Positions 60,805-64,000 of a stretch of DNA of 64,000 nt are shown here, in pieces. The notes beneath the pieces are model-generated. The model had not been told where the DNA came from. It worked only from the letters and a program-made list of their open reading frames with translations, and searched no databases. The stretch is from Schizochytrium sp. CCTCC M209059 (Eukaryota > Sar > Bigyra > Thraustochytrida > Thraustochytriidae): positions 62,001-126,000 of the forward strand of contig KN805392.1 in the NCBI GenBank assembly GCA_000818945.1. Reading direction: 5' to 3'. The stretch's first letter is position 1. Each line of letters starts with the position of its first letter. The position numbers and the translations under genes are program-made.

Positions 60805-62409
60805 TTAGTCCTCAGCAGAAGTGGAAGGTTCCACATTGCGAGTGCTGTCGAGGTCCAAGGTCTTGCGCTTGGAATGCTTGAGCAGCGTGAGTTCATACAG
60901 TGTGTTTCGCATTTTGCGCTCATTGTTAAAGACGGCTTCGAGCTTTTTCACCATCTTGGGATCGGCAATTTCCTGAAAGTCGATCGCGTAGTGCTTGATG
61001 ATCAACATGGTAGCTAGAACTTGCTTCACTGTATCCTCGTCGCGCGCCGTCGCTCTTACAACACCGTAACGACCAATTTCGCCCGTAAAGTCAACGATAC
61101 CACCAAGATAGTCGCGCTCCTGAATGTCCACTTGCTCACGCATCGCTTCCAAAGTCAGCAAAGAACCTTTGTGCACGCGCCACTCTTCGAAGATCCGAGC
61201 CTCTGCGTACTCCTCGAGTGCGTTGCCAAAGCTGCCGGCATGAAGCTCGTCGCGAGGGATCTTGGTTGTGGCTACAAACGTATTGAACGTTTCTTCGCAA
61301 GCCGTCAGCAGCTTGCGCGCCTCACCCCAGTTTTCGCGATGCAGTGCGTAGATTGCCTTCTTGCTGTCTTTTTGAGGGCCCCGCGACGTGGTAATGACCT
61401 TTTCCCGCTCCTCTGTGTGTTCGTCAATTTCCTTCACCATGGTGCCGAATTCCTCCATGTCCAACAAGGTCTCGGACGTCAGCTGCTCGTGCTCGCGAAT
61501 GGAGGCGACTTCCGCATCGGAACAAATCAAGCTGAGCTCATAGAGAATGTCTTCCATCTTGCGAACACGATACTTGAGCGAATCGTAGCGGCGTCGAAGC
61601 GGACCATTTCGAAGGTTGAATTGAATAAAGGCCGCGTTCATGGCTTTTACCATTTGGCTGCATACCGAGACGGACACGATGTCTCGACTCATGCCTCTTC
61701 CGATGGCATAGGTCTCCAGCTCGTCAGCGAAGCGCAGGGTGCCCATGAGATACTCTGTGCTGGTCAGCTCGGGAAAAGTGCGTCGCTGCAGCAGCACGCC
61801 CGTATTTATAAAGTGGCCAAAACATTCAAACGCCACGTACGCGGAAAGACACATGCTAACGTGGCCCTGGTTGCGCACAGACGGTGAACATACCTCCAAA
61901 AGATCCTTGACAAGCACCTTGTGTTTGCTGCTGGCGGACTCGCCTTCGTCCTGGTCCATCGTGGATGAGGGCGAGTCGATTTTTCCTTCGTGAGCTTTCC
62001 TGAGCCCAGATTCCACCAGAGATCGCAGCTCCCGGCAGGGTACTCGGGCCCGATCCCGTGCCTCGCCCTGGGCTACGAGCGAAGCGCGAATGGTCTGCAT
62101 GCTCGTCGCGAACGCCGCGAGGTTCGACTCCGAAGCTGCGTCTGCGAGCATGACGGGGCTGGGCCTCGCAGGCACAGGCGGTGTCATCTTCTTCGCGGCA
62201 GAGGTCTCGGTCTCGGTCCCGGTCTCTGTTTCTGTTTCTGTCTCGGTTTTCGCCCTCTTGGCCGCAGGCATGCCGCTGTCGCCCTCCTGGCCGTGGTCCT
62301 GCTGCATCTTGTCGAGCGCGCTCGCAATCGATCTCCGCGACAGCAGCCCGCCCGCGACCCTCCGGTCCTTCCTCCTCTCTGCGTCCCGCGCGAGCGCTCG
62401 CGCCAACAT
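60805..62409 (-). CDS. Translin-TRAX fusion protein (single-chain C3PO-like)
   Basis: 534 residues from the ATG at 62409 (MLARALARDAERRK); an ATG at 62307 (MQQDHGQEG) is an alternative. After a (TE)n run come two translin-fold domains. Domain 1 (about 93-291) resembles translin: EYLMGTLRFADELETYAIG, then FNLRNGPLRRRYDSLKYRVR and EDILYELSL; it lacks the Glu pair of TRAX (SAYVAFECF there). Domain 2 (about 313-510) resembles TRAX: EEYAEARIFEEW (E400, E403), DYLGGIVDFTGEIGRY (D440, E444) and MRNTLYELTLLK. These four acids keep the spacing of the TRAX RNase site. In other eukaryotes translin and TRAX are separate and form the C3PO octamer that trims passenger strands and tRNA leaders. The frame upstream of 62409 is a CTTG-repeat artefact. 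Confidence 0.85.
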   Translation of the reverse strand: MLARALARDAERRKDRRVAGGLLSRRSIASALDKMQQDHGQEGDSGMPAAKRAKTETETETETGTETETSAAKKMTPPVPARPSPVMLADAASESNLAAFATSMQTIRASLVAQGEARDRARVPCRELRSLVESGLRKAHEGKIDSPSSTMDQDEGESASSKHKVLVKDLLEVCSPSVRNQGHVSMCLSAYVAFECFGHFINTGVLLQRRTFPELTSTEYLMGTLRFADELETYAIGRGMSRDIVSVSVCSQMVKAMNAAFIQFNLRNGPLRRRYDSLKYRVRKMEDILYELSLICSDAEVASIREHEQLTSETLLDMEEFGTMVKEIDEHTEEREKVITTSRGPQKDSKKAIYALHRENWGEARKLLTACEETFNTFVATTKIPRDELHAGSFGNALEEYAEARIFEEWRVHKGSLLTLEAMREQVDIQERDYLGGIVDFTGEIGRYGVVRATARDEDTVKQVLATMLIIKHYAIDFQEIADPKMVKKLEAVFNNERKMRNTLYELTLLKHSKRKTLDLDSTRNVEPSTSAED

Positions 62410-62845
62410 GGACGTCTGCTCGCCCGCTCGACAGCAGCGGCAGCGGCGGCGTCCACCACTCCTTTCCTTGCTACATACAATCTCTTCAATCGCAGCCTGA
62501 CTGAGAGGCAAGGGCGCGCAACGCAATTTGCATCTGTAAAAAGCGTTGCGCAGGTCCGGAAAAGCGTTGCGGGGAGCTGGGCCGCGGAGGGCGTCGGGGC
62601 TGATGGGACGAATGGGACGCTTCGAGAGCGAGAGAGACCGCCGGGGCCGGCCGCGAGGAAGGTCCGCCTGGGGGCGGCGAGCGTCGGCGCGACAGAGCCA
62701 GATTGAAGGCCGCTGGAGGAGGAGGCGGGGTCGGGAGTCTCCGCGAGCGCCGCACAACGAGCAGTGCTGGTGGGCCAAGCAGAGGTGTGACCGTGATGAG
62801 CAAGTAAAACGAGGCCCGCTCTTGCTCGCTTGTTTGCTTGCTTTT

Positions 62846-62853
62846 TTGCTTTT

Positions 62854-62928
<75 letters not shown>
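62846..62928 (+). repeat. (CTTG)n microsatellite
   Basis: About 83 bp, nearly pure CTTG after an imperfect start, upstream of the translin-TRAX gene. On the minus strand it reads as a Ser-Lys-Gln-Ala run. Confidence 0.95.
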
Positions 62929-63381
62929 ATTTCTTGGAGTCCTGACTACAAGTTGCGAGTGTGCTGGTCCTAGCTTGCTTGCCGGCCTTAGCTTGCTTGC
63001 CGGCCTCGAAGGCTGGAGGGACAGAGGAAAGGGAGCACGGAGATGGTGGGGTTTTCGGAAGGTCGACGCGAATGGCCACGAGTGCTGTCTGCAACAGCAC
63101 GTACGAATGGAGGGAGGCTTCGGAACCAGACGCGGATGGATGGTATGCTTTGCGCTAACATAGAGAGAAGAAGAAAAAAGCCAAAGCATCGGTTGAATCG
63201 AGGCGACCAGAGCCTGACTTTACGACATTTTCCCCCAACGATCTGTAGCTGACTGTCGGATCCTCTGCTCGACGATAAGCGCGAATTGCAGACGTGTGCT
63301 GAGCAAGAGGGAAGGTACCACCTAGGGCGTGAAAGAAAAGTCAAGCATTCGCATTCTTTTGTTTCTATAATCGCCACGTGT

Positions 63382-63408
<27 letters not shown>
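63382..63408 (+). repeat. (GA)n microsatellite
   Basis: About 13 GA dinucleotides in the spacer upstream of translin-TRAX. Confidence 0.95.
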
Positions 63409-63413
<5 letters not shown>

Positions 63414-64000
63414 GAAGTGCTGAGGAGGAGGGGCAGATGAACGAGTCAGGTCCATGCGCGAGGCGGACCTCGTCTCGTTTGCCTCAGCTGTAGGGGCTAG
63501 CGCGTACGGGCCGGGACGCCAATCCACAAACAGGGAAAGGTAACACAGCGCGCTGCGGCGCGCTGCGCGCCAGATCGTGCGCGCCAGGTCTTGCGCGTCT
63601 TGAGTGCGCATACAGCATCATCTTTCGCGTGAGCCTCTTTTGTGTGGCGCAACGCGCGAAACCTGAACACTTTTCATTCTGATTCGACGTAGCTCCGCAA
63701 CGTGCCAAAGCAAGAGAACCTATATTCTGTCTTGCGCAACGAAGGCAAGAGACCATACCATACATTCTGTCTTAAGGGTGCTACACGACGTACGAAGGCA
63801 AGGACTTGGTTCGTTCTCAACGTAGCTTTACGCAACGTACGCACGAAGACAGTCGGCCTTGACTCTATCCTAGCGTAGCAGGCCACGTAAAGATCACCTT
63901 GACCTGCCAAGGTAACCTCTCCGGGGAAAGTGTGACGGGAAATCCGTGCCGCAAAGACTTTCTTCTTCTTTATTAGGGAATTTACCATGTCGGTGAGCAA

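Larger units (their letters stand above)
62410..64000. other. Upstream region to window edge
   Basis: No supported gene. After the CTTG array: GA-repeat at 63382-63408, GC-rich gcgcgctgcggcgcgctgcg near 63548, and degenerate repeats of cgtagct/cgcaacg and cattctgtctt blocks from 63690. The minus-strand frame touching the right edge is not convincing. Confidence 0.5.

Noticed and set aside
62410..63189. 260-residue N-terminal extension of translin-TRAX with a Ser-Lys-Gln-Ala run
   Set aside because: Encoded by a CTTG microsatellite and GC-rich leader; no conserved sequence before the ATG at 62409.
63674..64000. Minus-strand frame reaching the right edge
   Set aside because: Repeats of cgtagct/cgcaacg blocks, no ATG within the window at its start and no domain.

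Overview
This window is nuclear DNA of a eukaryotic microbe. Genes are mostly long uninterrupted reading frames on both strands, 0.2-2 kb apart. Gene ends are full of simple-sequence repeats, coding regions carry Gln, acidic and Ala runs, and a 675-base N gap marks a draft scaffold. The protein set (tetraspanin, Cys-loop-like channel, SH2, RasGEF, calponin-homology, KCTD, translin/TRAX, HRD1, ESCRT-II) excludes prokaryotes and fits a GC-rich, intron-poor protist. A bZIP whose 'invariant' Asn is replaced, a trait described in oomycetes, together with low intron density suggests a stramenopile, perhaps a thraustochytrid. That assignment is inference. Only one intron (141 bp, in a PP2C phosphatase gene) could be placed with confidence.

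Layout, left to right: 3' part of a tetraspanin; a mitochondrial-looking DUF202 protein (-); a Cys-loop-receptor-like channel (+); a Strawberry-notch helicase (-) divergent from the U5 snRNP protein SNRNP40 (+); a bZIP factor (-); a 1998-residue scaffold with IQ, EF-hand, WW, LRR and ubiquitin-like parts (+); convergent DDX51 (+) and NOM1 (-), both ribosome-assembly factors; a membrane-anchored SAM-domain protein (+); an SH2-TPR protein (-) divergent from the ERAD ligase HRD1 (+); VPS25 (-) divergent from ERGIC3/Erv46 (+); an N gap and a RasGEF (+); a thymidine kinase with a duplicated P-loop (-); a PH/coiled-coil protein (-); a repeat-filled 2.1 kb stretch running into homogentisate dioxygenase (-); a KCTD/BTB protein (+); an acylated PP2C (+); a CAMK/AMPK-like kinase with KA1 tail (+); a CH-domain protein (+); and a translin-TRAX fusion (-).

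There is no operon-like logic. Local functional groupings are DDX51 with NOM1 (60S/40S biogenesis), HRD1-VPS25-ERGIC3 (ER quality control, endosomal sorting, ER-Golgi traffic), and a loose set of signalling genes (RasGEF, PH, PP2C, kinase).

Most interesting points: one polypeptide carrying both halves of the C3PO RNase (translin-like plus catalytically intact TRAX-like); an exact in-frame 135-bp duplication giving thymidine kinase two Walker A loops; Ile in place of the invariant bZIP Asn; an Srs2-like pairing of a PIP-like box and C-terminal SUMO-interacting motif on a Strawberry-notch helicase; a roughly 190-residue insert between beta3 and alphaC of a kinase; and the last codons of HGD lying inside a tandem repeat family. 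No tRNA, rRNA, CRISPR or recognisable transposon gene was seen.
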